This document shows, in pieces, positions 16,746 through 25,145 of a stretch of DNA of 41,007 bases. The stretch covers positions 1 through 41,007 of the forward strand of contig JALOQX010000057.1 in NCBI GenBank assembly GCA_025459265.1, given 5' to 3'. Position numbers and translations under genes: made by a program. Position 1 is the first letter of the stretch. The number at the start of each line of letters is the position of its first letter. Source of the stretch: Pirellulaceae bacterium. GTDB lineage: Bacteria; Planctomycetota; Planctomycetia; Pirellulales; Pirellulaceae. Below the pieces are notes generated by a model. That model did no database searches. It had not been told where the DNA came from and saw only the letters and a program-made list of their open reading frames with translations.

Positions 16746-18263
16746 TCACGACGCCTTCTGCGGCAGACGCGCCACCATCCGCAGGGAGGTGGTGAGCTGC
16801 TGCATGGGCAGCCAGGGCTGCAGCCATGCCACGGCCTGGTACGCGCCGGGGCGATTCGGATCTTCCTTGACCTCCACCTTGGCGGCACGGAGCGGATAGC
16901 GCGCCTTGGAGTTCTCGTCCGGATTCGAGTCCGCGCTGATGTAGTCCAGCAGCCAGTTCTCAAGTCCTTTCGTGACTTCTTCCGCCGTCGTCCATTTCAG
17001 GCTGCCAATCTTGTCGCGGGCCATCACCTTCAGGTAATGGGCAATCCGCGACGTGGCCATGATCACCGGCAGTCGGGCGGAGATTTCGGCGTTGGCGTTC
17101 GCATCGGACTGCCGCGGTCCGTAGTACTTGGGCTTCTGCGTCGTCTGGGCACCAAAGAACGCCGCGTAGTCGGTCTTCTTGTAGTGGCACAGGGGGAGAA
17201 AGCCGAGCTTGCTGAGTTCCGCTTCGCGCCGGTCGGGAATCGCGACCTCCGTCGGGCACTTCACTGTCTCGTCCCCGTCGGCCGTTTGGACGACGTGCGT
17301 GTCGAGCCCTTCCACGCGACCACCCCCTTCATAGCCCTGGATCCGCGTGCACCAGCCGGTCACCGCAAAGGCCTCGGTCAGACGCGTACCGAGCACGTAG
17401 GCGGTGCTCATCCAGCAGTACTGATCGTGGCCGATCTCAATGGGCTGTCCGTCCGCGCCCAACTCGACCTCTTCAAACACGAACTCGCTGACTTTCTTCG
17501 TCTGTTTGCCGTACGGCAAGCGGGCCAGCGTGCGGGGGAAGGTCAGCGTGACGAACCGGGAGTCTTCACTGTCCCGGAACGAATTCCACTTGATGTACTT
17601 GGGCGCCTCGAAGATCTTCTCCAGGTCGCGGGGCTGGTTCAGCTCCGTCCAGCTGTCGAAGCCGAGAATACTCGGCGCGACACTCGACACAAACGGGCAG
17701 AAGGCCGCGGCCGAGACCTTGGAAATCTCGCTCAGCAGCTGGATATCCTCCGGGTGGGACGTGAACTCGTAGTCGCCGATCAGCGCGCCCATCGGTTCAC
17801 CGCCCGCCGTCCCGAACTCGTCCGTGTACACGTGTTGGAAGAGCATGCTCTGATCGAACTCGGCGGCTTCCGTCAGGTCCTTGAAGAGTTCATCCCGCCG
17901 GCAGTGCAGGGCCTTGATCTTGAGCGTGCGGCTGGTTTCCGTGTTGAACACGAGATAGCGCATGCCGCGCCAGGTGCCTTCGAGTTTCTGAAACTCCGGA
18001 TGATGCATGATCGCCGCCAGCTGCTGCGAGATCTGGGCGTCGAGCCAGCGAATGCCTTCGTCGATGCTGCGTTTGACCGTCTTGTCAAACTTCACGACGC
18101 CCTGGTTGGCCCAATCGACCAGCTCGCGGAACATCACCTCGGCTTCGGACCGGGTCGTCTGCTTGGTGGCCTTGATGGCATCGTCCAACAGACTTGGGCG
18201 CTCAGCTGCGACGGACTCCGCCGGGGCCGCTGCTTTCGGTTCAAGCTGTTCACCGGAACTCAT
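16746..18263 (-). CDS. tssC: Sheath large subunit TssC
   Basis: The 505-residue product is the canonical TssC/VipB: IMHHPEFQKLEGTWRGMRYLV, AEFDQSMLFQHVYTDEFGTAGGEPMGALIGDYEF, FCPFVSSVAPSILG, LTFPRTLARLPYG, and a C-terminal domain ending RPGAYQAVAWLQPWLPMQQLTTSLRMVARLP. With TssB it forms the contractile sheath. It lies 13 bp after tssB, with AAAGGGGGG before the ATG, the usual tssB-tssC arrangement. Length is typical. Confidence 0.95.
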   Translation of the reverse strand: MSSGEQLEPKAAAPAESVAAERPSLLDDAIKATKQTTRSEAEVMFRELVDWANQGVVKFDKTVKRSIDEGIRWLDAQISQQLAAIMHHPEFQKLEGTWRGMRYLVFNTETSRTLKIKALHCRRDELFKDLTEAAEFDQSMLFQHVYTDEFGTAGGEPMGALIGDYEFTSHPEDIQLLSEISKVSAAAFCPFVSSVAPSILGFDSWTELNQPRDLEKIFEAPKYIKWNSFRDSEDSRFVTLTFPRTLARLPYGKQTKKVSEFVFEEVELGADGQPIEIGHDQYCWMSTAYVLGTRLTEAFAVTGWCTRIQGYEGGGRVEGLDTHVVQTADGDETVKCPTEVAIPDRREAELSKLGFLPLCHYKKTDYAAFFGAQTTQKPKYYGPRQSDANANAEISARLPVIMATSRIAHYLKVMARDKIGSLKWTTAEEVTKGLENWLLDYISADSNPDENSKARYPLRAAKVEVKEDPNRPGAYQAVAWLQPWLPMQQLTTSLRMVARLPQKAS

Positions 18264-18276
18264 GCATCACCCCCCT

Positions 18277-18789
18277 TTATTCGCCTTGAGATTGCTTGCC
18301 GAGCGTTTCGGCCCAACGCTTGATCTCGTCCGTATTGGTCAGCACCTGCTGCAATACTCCGTCCAGCTTGGCGCTGGCGTCGACCTTCGTGGCCAGCTCC
18401 TGCAGCTTGTCGCGGGCTTCCAGCAGTTTCCGCAGCGGCTCCACCTGCCGCGCCACGTTCACCGGCTCAAAGTCCGACATCTTGTTGAACTGCAGCTGCA
18501 CGGCCATTTCACTGCCATCGCCGGCCAGCGTGTTCTCGACGCGCAGATTCAGGCCGGGCGCCATGCTGGCCATCACCTTGTCGAAAGAGTCCCGGTCGAT
18601 CTGGACGAACTTGCGTTCGCGCAGCGGCTTGAGTTCCTTGCTGGGGTTGTTCCCCGACAGGTCGCCCACGACGCCGACGACGAACGGGAGCTCTTTCTTC
18701 ACCTCGGCGCCGCCCGTCTCGACCTGATAGGTAATGTGCACTCGTGGCGGACGCACGCGACTGAGCTTGTCGTGAATACTGCCGCTCAT
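18277..18789 (-). CDS. tssB: Sheath small subunit TssB
   Basis: The 170-residue product is TssB/Vip[21 protein letters not shown], then [67 protein letters not shown]. The C-terminal helix is where ClpV and TagJ engage in known systems. AAGGAG precedes the ATG. It is the first gene after a 263-bp gap and has a good candidate promoter upstream, so it probably starts a sheath transcript. Confidence 0.95.
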   Translation of the reverse strand: MSGSIHDKLSRVRPPRVHITYQVETGGAEVKKELPFVVGVVGDLSGNNPSKELKPLRERKFVQIDRDSFDKVMASMAPGLNLRVENTLAGDGSEMAVQLQFNKMSDFEPVNVARQVEPLRKLLEARDKLQELATKVDASAKLDGVLQQVLTNTDEIKRWAETLGKQSQGE

Positions 18790-18846
18790 GGAGCTGGCTC
18801 CTTACGCGATGAGAACAGAGCCGATCGTCTGGCCGACTACCCGGAA

Positions 18847-18875
18847 TTTATACACGACGGTATGTGGTAAAGCAA
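18847..18875 (-). promoter_or_regulatory. Candidate sigma-70-type promoter for tssB
   Basis: On the minus strand TTGCTT (18870-18875) and TATAAA (18847-18852) are 17 bp apart. The -10 matches five of six consensus bases and the -35 three. Transcription would start near 18840, leaving a leader of about 50 nt before the tssB ATG. The stretch is the most AT-rich part of the 263-bp tssA-tssB gap. Confidence 0.5.
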
Positions 18876-18912
18876 GCGTGGGCGGGCCGCGCCGGCGTTC
18901 GCCCTGGCTTGC
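18872..18912. other. Stem-loop between tssA and tssB
   Basis: GCAAGC (18872-18877) pairs with GCTTGC (18907-18912), and after a 2-nt bulge on each side GGGCG (18880-18884) pairs with CGCCC (18900-18904), around a 15-nt loop. There is no T-run. It lies 140 nt after the tssA stop and overlaps the -35 of the tssB promoter candidate. It may attenuate read-through or bind a regulator. The rest of the gap, to 19052, shows nothing further. Confidence 0.4.
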
Positions 18913-19052
18913 CCGCGCGGAGTTCGGGTTCTTGGGCACACGGCGGCGGTCCCTGCACTCCTTCCCGCCCCGGCCGGCCCAGAGTCACCGTCACCACCAC
19001 CGATGCTCTCGCATGCCTCCAAGCCCAGAACGCCAACGGCTCGCCCGGCGGC

Positions 19053-20171
19053 TCAATCGGCCGTCGCGGGTGGGTCCGTACCCATGTCCCGGGCCAGTGC
19101 AGCGCGCAGGTCCTGGTCGCGCACGACTTCGACCAGCAGCTCGGGGAAGTCCAGTTGGCCGAGTCGCACGACGCGTTCGAGTTGCCAGGCCAGCGGCGAC
19201 TGCGGCTCATGGTCCCGGAAATACTGGGCCACGCGGCGGAGGGCCGCGAAGGCCTCTTCGCGCCGGGTAATCGCGCTCGGCGCCGCCGCCGGGCCACTGG
19301 TGGTGTCCGCCGCCGGTGCCGCAGCGGTATCGGCCACGGAGGCCTCCTCCGCAGGGGCCAGCTGCTCGACCACTTCCGCGCATTCGCCCAGCGCAGTGGC
19401 GATCCCGCTCAACACCGGCGCGGCCGAGCCGCATTGCGCGTTAAGCCAGGTATTGAGCGCATCCAATTCGTCCCGCGCAGCGTCGACCAATGTCCGGATG
19501 CCTGCCCAGTCGTCGGCGGATGCCTGGCGCGCGGCCAACTCAAATTCCGCCAGCGGGAGTACGCCGTCGTTGATCTGCTGCTGGCGCACGTCCGGATCGG
19601 TGATCTTCTCGAGGTTCTGCGACGCGCGATAGTCCAGGGCCGAGAGCTTGCCGCAGGCGGGGCTGTCCAGGATCGGCATCGCGCGAATGGCCTGCAGGCA
19701 GAACCGGCGTCCCAGTTTGGCCAGCGGCGCGACCGTGGTCGTCAGGCCGGAGACGTCCGGCCGCTCGTGGATGTGCTCCCAGTGTGTCTGGCAGAGCTCG
19801 CGGAGCAGCTGCAGTCCGAATTTCAGACCCGCCCACCCTCGCGTGCGGATCAACGCTTCGACCAGCCAGGCCGCGACGCGCAGGTCCTTGGCGCGACGCT
19901 GCAGGATCTCCGCCGCCTGTGCGCGCACCGCATCCCAGTCGGGAGCACGCAGATTCCTCATCAACAGCTCGCGCTCGTGCGGCTCCAGATAGGGATCTTT
20001 GGCTTTCTCCGCTTCCTCTTCCCAATGGGCCGCGCTGTCAAAGGCGTCCTTGGCCGCCGTGAAGACCGCCTCCGAATCGGGCGTTTTGCGCAGGTCCACA
20101 CCGGCGGGCTGTTCCGGCGTGATCGGGGCCAGCAGCGCGGCCAGATCCAGGTCGATGGTCGTGTCCAGCAT
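19053..20171 (-). CDS. tssA: T6SS assembly protein TssA
   Basis: The 372-residue product has the ImpA_N domain of TssA: LLAPITPEQPAGVDLR, APDWDAVRAQAAEILQRRAKDLRVAAWLVEALIRTRGWAGLKFGLQLLRELC, WEHIHERPD. An Ala-rich linker (about 270-310) leads to a C-terminal domain with SPLAWQLERVVRLGQLDFPELLVEVVRD. TssA primes tube and sheath assembly at the baseplate. The ATG at 20171, with GGGGGAG seven bases before it, is preferred to longer in-frame starts that would overlap the sigma factor gene. It lies 28 bp after the sigma factor stop. Confidence 0.9.
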   Translation of the reverse strand: MLDTTIDLDLAALLAPITPEQPAGVDLRKTPDSEAVFTAAKDAFDSAAHWEEEAEKAKDPYLEPHERELLMRNLRAPDWDAVRAQAAEILQRRAKDLRVAAWLVEALIRTRGWAGLKFGLQLLRELCQTHWEHIHERPDVSGLTTTVAPLAKLGRRFCLQAIRAMPILDSPACGKLSALDYRASQNLEKITDPDVRQQQINDGVLPLAEFELAARQASADDWAGIRTLVDAARDELDALNTWLNAQCGSAAPVLSGIATALGECAEVVEQLAPAEEASVADTAAAPAADTTSGPAAAPSAITRREEAFAALRRVAQYFRDHEPQSPLAWQLERVVRLGQLDFPELLVEVVRDQDLRAALARDMGTDPPATAD

Positions 20172-20199
20172 CGGAAGGCTCCCCCGCGGCATCTGCCGC

Positions 20200-20880
20200 T
20201 CAATCGGCCGCACCCCGGCGACGCAATTCCCGCGCCAGCTGTTCCAGCACGCGGGCATGCAGCCGGCTGGCCCACGACTTGCTCATCCCCGTCTGGCGGG
20301 CGGCCTGCTGTAATGTAGCACCCTCGAAATACACGGCCTGGATGAGCCGCCGCTCCGGCATGGGCAACTGCGCGACGAGCGTACGCAGTAATTCGGCAAT
20401 TTCGCGGCGGGCCAACAGCGCCGGTCCGCCAACATGCGGGTCCTCGATGGTCGAGTCGCGGATTCCACCGCCGGTATCGGAATGCGAGATTAAGTAGATT
20501 ACGCCGAGTTTAGCGGTCAGGTTGCCAAACCATTGTGCGTCGTCCTCGCTCGACTCGGCCTCCGCGGCCTCCCGCAGGGCCTGTGCCGCCATCCGCTCGT
20601 AGCGCAGGCGATTGTAGTAGGCACGACTGGTCCAGGTCATCTTGGCCAGGCCGTCATAGATAGCGCCGCGAATACGGTAGTAGGCGAACGTCGTGAACTG
20701 AGCGCCCTTCTCGGCGTCGTAGTCGCGCGCCGCTTCCGCCAGTCCGACTTCGCCATAGGCGATCAGATCGTCCAGTTCCATGCGGACCGGGATGTTGCGA
20801 AAGATGCGCAGCGCCAGAGCACGCACCAGGGGCTGCCCGGCGGCGATCCGTTCTTCGCGAGTCAGCTGCGACGTGGTCAT
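20200..20880 (-). CDS. FliA-type sigma-70 family sigma factor
   Basis: The 226-residue product is a group 3 (FliA/SigF-like) sigma factor. Region 2 is clear at about 36-80 (ELDDLIAYGEVGLAEAARDYDAEKGAQFTTFAYYRIRGAIYDGL), very close to the FliA signature. Region 4 is at about 165-222 (LPMPERRLIQAVYFEGATLQQAARQTGMSKSWASRLHARVLEQL), with a helix-turn-helix. Region 3 between them is hard to recognise. The ATG at 20880 overlaps the stop of the upstream gene by 4 bp. It lies inside the T6SS operon, between tssM and tssA, so it probably directs transcription of T6SS or co-regulated genes. I found no convincing sigma-28-like promoter in the window. Confidence 0.88.
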   Translation of the reverse strand: MTTSQLTREERIAAGQPLVRALALRIFRNIPVRMELDDLIAYGEVGLAEAARDYDAEKGAQFTTFAYYRIRGAIYDGLAKMTWTSRAYYNRLRYERMAAQALREAAEAESSEDDAQWFGNLTAKLGVIYLISHSDTGGGIRDSTIEDPHVGGPALLARREIAELLRTLVAQLPMPERRLIQAVYFEGATLQQAARQTGMSKSWASRLHARVLEQLARELRRRGAAD

Positions 20881-21269
20881 GCCAGGGCCTGCCCCAGCCG
20901 TTCCCAATACGTTGTCAAACGAGCGCGCACGTCCGGCGTCTCCAACAGGGTGCTGGCCACGGTCGCCGCCAGCTCGTGCCACTGGGCCTCGTCCATCTGC
21001 AGCCGGTCGAAGCGGAGCCGCAGAATCGCCAGCACGAGTTCCGGTACGACGGGGGCGTGGTCCAGCCCTTGGCCCCGGTACCGACGCGCGACGGCCAACA
21101 GCGCGTCGCGCTCGTCGGCCGCCGCGGCCAGACCGCCCGTGGCAATCGTCTCCGCCACGACCTGCTGGAGCAACTGGCTCTGGGCGGTCGCGTCCGTCAC
21201 GTCGGCGGGCAGCTGCGCGGGCTGATCACCCGGCTGAGCCTCACGCTGGGGGCGGTTCGCCGATGCCAT
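20877..21269 (-). CDS. Hypothetical protein coupled to the sigma factor gene
   Basis: I do not recognise the family. The product is 130 residues, mostly alpha-helical by eye (SQLLQQVVAETIATGG, DERDALLAVARRYRG, VVPELVLAILRLRFD, EAQWHELAATVASTLLE), with no signal peptide or membrane segment. The ATG at 21269 has GGAG ten bases upstream; longer starts would overlap tssM. Its stop overlaps the sigma factor start by 4 bp, so the two are translationally coupled. Such pairs are often a sigma factor and its anti-sigma or partner, so that is the leading guess. A T6SS chaperone role is an alternative. Confidence 0.7.
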   Translation of the reverse strand: MASANRPQREAQPGDQPAQLPADVTDATAQSQLLQQVVAETIATGGLAAAADERDALLAVARRYRGQGLDHAPVVPELVLAILRLRFDRLQMDEAQWHELAATVASTLLETPDVRARLTTYWERLGQALA

Positions 21270-21298
21270 CCTTTCGCACTCCGAGGACCATCGAGCAA

Positions 21299-22954
21299 TC
21301 AATAACGTCGCGCAATCCAGGCCACGGTGGCCAGCACGAGGGCGCCAAACAGCAGTCCGTTGACCACGTACAGGGCACGCGTCCAGATCGCGTAGCGGCG
21401 GTCTTCCTCCAGCGCTGCGCGGGTCCATTCCACCCGGTACTCGGGCAGGGGTCGGTTCGGCACGGCGTTGAATTCCTCGTCGAGTCGGTTCAGCACGCCG
21501 CGCACGAAACCGTAGAGTTCGCCGCCGGACGGTCCCGTGCCGGTGGCGGCGAAGTAGGTGCCGAACATCATGGGCGGCGTCTCGGCGGCGTCTTCATCAG
21601 AGGAAAAGGCGCTGGTCAGCACCGACTCAAGGCGCGGCAGCAGGTCGCGCCGCACCTTGGCCAGCAGCCGATACAGGCGCCGGTTGGCCGGCCACTGGGC
21701 CAAGCCTTCCGGCTGGCGGAACAGGTAGTAGACCCATTCTTCAAACCAGCCACATGCCTGGCGTGAGAGCGTCACCATGTTCTCCTGCGTAGGACGGATC
21801 TCGGGATCGAACCGGTGCCCCGCCCGGTTGTCCTTGGTATTCTCCGGTCCCAGTCGCCGCACCAGTTCGAAGAACCCGGTTTCCTGTTCCAGCCCCGTGA
21901 TCAGCGCGGCCGTCAGGCAATTCACCCGGGCGTGCTGCCGAATCGTTTCCAGGTCCTGGCGGACCATTCGGGGTGCCGCCTTGGCGACCATGATGTCGGC
22001 CAGCATGGCGTAAGGCAGTACGGTGATGATGCCGTTGATCGGGCACACGGGGTTCCGCTCACGTCGCAAGAGCTCACACACGTGCCCCAGACGCTCAACC
22101 TGCTCCTGGACCTCGGCGGCGGGCAATCCGGTGCCCACGGGCAATCCGGGCGAGGTGCCGCGTCCCTCGCCGCGCCCGGCGCCGGCGGCACCCGGCTTGA
22201 TCGTGCCGCGCAGGTCGGCCGGGAACGTCGGCGCCGGCGCCGCTGCGGCTTTGGGCCGCGCGGTCTCACGCACGTCGCCCGCTTTCGTGCCTGGCACGAG
22301 CGTGCCACGCAGGCGCGCCTGCGATGTCGCCGCCTCGTCCGGCCCGCCGGCCGTCGGTCCCGCGCGGCCCTCGCGCGCCGTCCGATGCAAATGTCCCAGG
22401 CAGCCCAGATCCGAGGCCACCAGAAACACCGCGCGGTCCGTGGCATACCACACCAGCGGCTGGCGCCCCTCGGGCACTCCATCCAGCGGCCCCTTCAGGT
22501 CAGCCGCCCGAAAAATATGCCGCGTTGTCTCCGCGTCCGGCGCGCCGATGACCAGAAACACCGGCAAATCCTGGAAGGAAAGCCGATTCTTGGCCAGGGC
22601 CGCGATCCCCGCCCGCCATGCCTCGTCGATGTCCGGATAGCGCGGCAGACCTCCCTCCAGCCACAGACGGATGGCCCAATACACCACGCTGCTGATGACA
22701 GCCACCAGACCCAGCACGACGGCGCCGTAGAGCAACGGCTTGCGGCTCTGCCACGCCAGACCCTCTGCTTGGACCTGCCAGATCAGGGCAATGACCAGCG
22801 TCACCAACAAGATGGTGGCCAGGACAAGGGTGATCCGCGCGGGCAACGATAAGCCCAGAAACCGGCGCGGCACCGACACCAGGCGGGCGAACCGACTGGT
22901 CAAGTACCGCACGGGTGCCAGAAGGCCATTAAGGAATGACTGCAGGATTTTCAT
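21299..22954 (-). CDS. Short TssM-like protein lacking periplasmic domain and P-loop
   Basis: The 551-residue product matches only the first part of TssM/IcmF (usually 1,100 or more residues). Two membrane segments (about 41-58 and 74-95) are followed by a cytoplasmic domain: LPVFLVIGAPDAETT (about 130-144), VWYATDRAVFLVASDLG, NPVCPINGIITVLPYAML. A third segment ends the protein (about 529-549), three residues before the stop. The Walker A motif is replaced by GAPDAETT, and the DTAGR-like motif is absent, so it should not bind NTP. A Pro-Ala-Gly-rich insert (about 205-290) holds two LRGT(L/I)xPG repeats. The periplasmic domain that contacts TssJ is missing. The start overlaps the tssL stop by 26 bp; a GTG at 22984 is the alternative. 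Confidence 0.82.
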   Translation of the reverse strand: MKILQSFLNGLLAPVRYLTSRFARLVSVPRRFLGLSLPARITLVLATILLVTLVIALIWQVQAEGLAWQSRKPLLYGAVVLGLVAVISSVVYWAIRLWLEGGLPRYPDIDEAWRAGIAALAKNRLSFQDLPVFLVIGAPDAETTRHIFRAADLKGPLDGVPEGRQPLVWYATDRAVFLVASDLGCLGHLHRTAREGRAGPTAGGPDEAATSQARLRGTLVPGTKAGDVRETARPKAAAAPAPTFPADLRGTIKPGAAGAGRGEGRGTSPGLPVGTGLPAAEVQEQVERLGHVCELLRRERNPVCPINGIITVLPYAMLADIMVAKAAPRMVRQDLETIRQHARVNCLTAALITGLEQETGFFELVRRLGPENTKDNRAGHRFDPEIRPTQENMVTLSRQACGWFEEWVYYLFRQPEGLAQWPANRRLYRLLAKVRRDLLPRLESVLTSAFSSDEDAAETPPMMFGTYFAATGTGPSGGELYGFVRGVLNRLDEEFNAVPNRPLPEYRVEWTRAALEEDRRYAIWTRALYVVNGLLFGALVLATVAWIARRY

Positions 22955-23666
22955 GGACGCTGACCACCAACGGCTGAGACGCACGGGGCGCGTCTTGCGA
23001 CCGGGGCCCCTCCGGGCCCGTTGCCGTGCGGAAATACAGCACGATCAGAAAACCGATGGCCAGGAGCACGACCGTCAGGATCCCGGCCCCCAGGAAATCG
23101 TAGCGGGCCTCCAGCGGCGGCGCTCCGGCGATCGGCGGACGCATGGTCGCGGTGATGTTCGGAATCCCCTGGCCAGGTTGCAGCAGCTTGCCGGTCTGCT
23201 GCAACCACTGGGTCAGATCCCGCGGCAACTCGTAGTTTTCGGCCGTAAACGCGGCTTCCTCCTCATAGGCGTAGAAGCCTTGAAACCCCAGCACGACGCA
23301 GATGAAAAACACCTCCAACGGGTCGCCGCGGGTCAGCGAGGCGGCGTCGCGGGCCCGCAGAAAGAACCGAATGGCCCCCTCGGCCGAACTAAAATACTCG
23401 AACTCCAGCTTGTTGCTCGCCCACCACGCCGCGCCGTCCCACGTGTTGGCCTGAATCAGCAGTTCGTCCGTCCAGCACGCCAGCGCGTACTTGGCCAGTT
23501 CCCAGCCGGACCTCTGTCCGATGCGCTCCTCCGCCGCCTGGAATCGCTGGTGGATCCGGACGCGGATCGCATCGGGCTGCGTGGCCGGCTTGTCGGCAAT
23601 CTCGTCCACCACCTCGAGCACTTCGAGGATGATCGGATCCACGGCATCGGCAAACGTCGGCGTCAT
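22929..23666 (-). CDS. tssL: T6SS membrane complex protein TssL (DotU)
   Basis: The 245-residue product is TssL/DotU: a cytoplasmic helical domain with FQAAEERIGQRSGWELAKYALACWTDELLI, WASNKLEFEYF, FFLRARD, LEVFFICVVLGFQGFY, then a single C-terminal membrane segment (about 191-212, FLGAGILTVVLLAIGFLIVLY) and a short external tail. It has no peptidoglycan-binding domain. It docks the baseplate via TssK and partners TssM. The ATG at 23666 overlaps the tssK stop by 4 bp; the longer frame to 23828 would run back into tssK. Confidence 0.92.
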   Translation of the reverse strand: MTPTFADAVDPIILEVLEVVDEIADKPATQPDAIRVRIHQRFQAAEERIGQRSGWELAKYALACWTDELLIQANTWDGAAWWASNKLEFEYFSSAEGAIRFFLRARDAASLTRGDPLEVFFICVVLGFQGFYAYEEEAAFTAENYELPRDLTQWLQQTGKLLQPGQGIPNITATMRPPIAGAPPLEARYDFLGAGILTVVLLAIGFLIVLYFRTATGPEGPRSQDAPRASQPLVVSVHENPAVIP

Positions 23667-25090
23667 GGGCGTATCGGCCGGACGGCAAACAACCAGAATT
23701 GAACATTGAACCGCTTGCCGCGCCACAGCACCTCGATGTGATTCTGGCCCGGCAGCCGGTCCGCGTTGGCCACGATTTCCCGCGTGAACCGCATGGCGAG
23801 TGTGCTGTAGTTCACGACGCTCAGCCACGCCACGCCGTCTTGGCGCACCTGGTAGTAGACCCAGCCCGCCTGCGTGGGCAGCGGCCGCGGGACTTGCGGG
23901 ACTTCGGTCAGCTCCAACCCCGGGAAGGCCCCGGTGAAGATCCGATCAATCTGTTGGCGGCTGCCGATCTTCCAGTCGAAGTTGCCCGGCTGCAGCAATT
24001 CGCGGCAGTCCCGCGCCGACATGCCCTCGCCGAACACGCCGACGTACCACTGCCACCCGCCCCGCAGCCATTCCGGATCGAGCGCCACCTCCATGCCCTG
24101 CTCGGTCCCAATGAAACATCGTCGCTCAAACCCCCCCTCGGTCGTGGCGTTGAGCAGCCGTTCGATCTGGGCCAGCGCCCATTTGAAGATGCGGGCCAGA
24201 TCGTCGTGGTCATACCGCGGCACGTCGGCGACCCGCCGCGCCGGGCCGAACACGGACAAGGCCCCCACGAGCCGGCACAACTCGGTGTACACGTCGAACG
24301 GGTGGACGCCGTCGCCAAAGGCAAAGCTCGAGAGCGACGCGTAGTACTCGTTGAGGATCCGCAGGATGAGCAGATCACTCAGGTCCCGTTCATTCTGCCC
24401 CGCCAGACTCAGACCGCGCTCCATCACGCGCGGCGCGAGCACGTTGATGTTCGCCCCGATCAAGTCGTAGATCTTCTGGACGATGTCGAGGTAGAGCGGC
24501 TTCCAGGCGTCGATGGCCAGCAAGGGCGGGATGAAATCGCTGTCCAGCTGGGGCGTGGCGTCACCCGAACCGGCGCGGCGCACACGGGCCACGGGCAGCG
24601 CATCGTAGCCCTCCGGGTCCTGATGGCCCAGGAGCACCTGCACATTGAGCGCCCGGAGCTGGATCTCCTGGTCATTTCCCCCGCGGCTTTCGTCCTGGAG
24701 CTCCTCCGAACATTCGCCAAACCGCTGGTCCGCAGCGGCGCTCGGCAGCCCGACGTTTGGCCGCCCCAACACCAGCCGGGGCACCGCCAAGTACACCGTC
24801 ACCTGCGGCTCGCGCTCCAGCGCCGGCCGCAAGTTGACACGCCCCAACTGGCTCTCCGAATCGATCGTCACCACCGTACCCTGCCGCAATCGCGCGTGGC
24901 AACGGTCAATCTGCAGCTGGTAGTTGGCTAATGCGTCGACGTTGAGCTGAAAGTGCCGCAGCCCATAGCTGTACGCCCGCTGCCACTGCTGCGTCGTGGA
25001 GAGCAGTTCGTGCCAGTAGCGGTCCGCCGCCTGGAAATGCTGAGGGCGCAGAAACATGCCCTCGTACCAGTGAACCGGCAAATAGCGCAT
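23663..25090 (-). CDS. tssK: T6SS baseplate protein TssK
   Basis: The 475-residue product is TssK (ImpJ/VasE), the trimeric baseplate-to-membrane connector. The N-terminal VHWYEGMFLRPQHFQAADRYW is the family hallmark, followed by LPVARVRR, ERGLSLAGQNERDLSDLLILRILNEYYASLSSF and LARIFKWALAQIERLL. It is probably the first gene of the minus-strand operon. The ATG at 25090 gives the usual N-terminus; GGAG lies rather far upstream (12 bases). A GTG at 25117 is possible but has no ribosome binding site. Confidence 0.94.
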   Translation of the reverse strand: MRYLPVHWYEGMFLRPQHFQAADRYWHELLSTTQQWQRAYSYGLRHFQLNVDALANYQLQIDRCHARLRQGTVVTIDSESQLGRVNLRPALEREPQVTVYLAVPRLVLGRPNVGLPSAAADQRFGECSEELQDESRGGNDQEIQLRALNVQVLLGHQDPEGYDALPVARVRRAGSGDATPQLDSDFIPPLLAIDAWKPLYLDIVQKIYDLIGANINVLAPRVMERGLSLAGQNERDLSDLLILRILNEYYASLSSFAFGDGVHPFDVYTELCRLVGALSVFGPARRVADVPRYDHDDLARIFKWALAQIERLLNATTEGGFERRCFIGTEQGMEVALDPEWLRGGWQWYVGVFGEGMSARDCRELLQPGNFDWKIGSRQQIDRIFTGAFPGLELTEVPQVPRPLPTQAGWVYYQVRQDGVAWLSVVNYSTLAMRFTREIVANADRLPGQNHIEVLWRGKRFNVQFWLFAVRPIRP

Positions 25091-25145
25091 TAGGTCACGC
25101 AGCTCCAGTGGGGACACTGACTAGTATCAAATGACGGAGTCGAAC
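25091..25145. promoter_or_regulatory. Divergent tssK / giant-protein intergenic region
   Basis: Only 55 bp separate the tssK start from the start of the first giant gene, so both promoters would have to overlap here or lie inside the coding ends. The AT-rich centre CTAGTATCAAAT (25121-25132) could supply -10 elements in either direction (TAGTAT on plus, GATACT on minus), but no matching -35 is seen. The layout suggests joint control of the T6SS operon and the giant gene. Confidence 0.35.

Noticed and set aside
21299..22954. Frameshift or sequencing error truncating a full tssM
   Set aside because: Downstream DNA is occupied at once by two coupled genes (unknown protein and sigma factor), and no TssM periplasmic sequence appears in any frame there.
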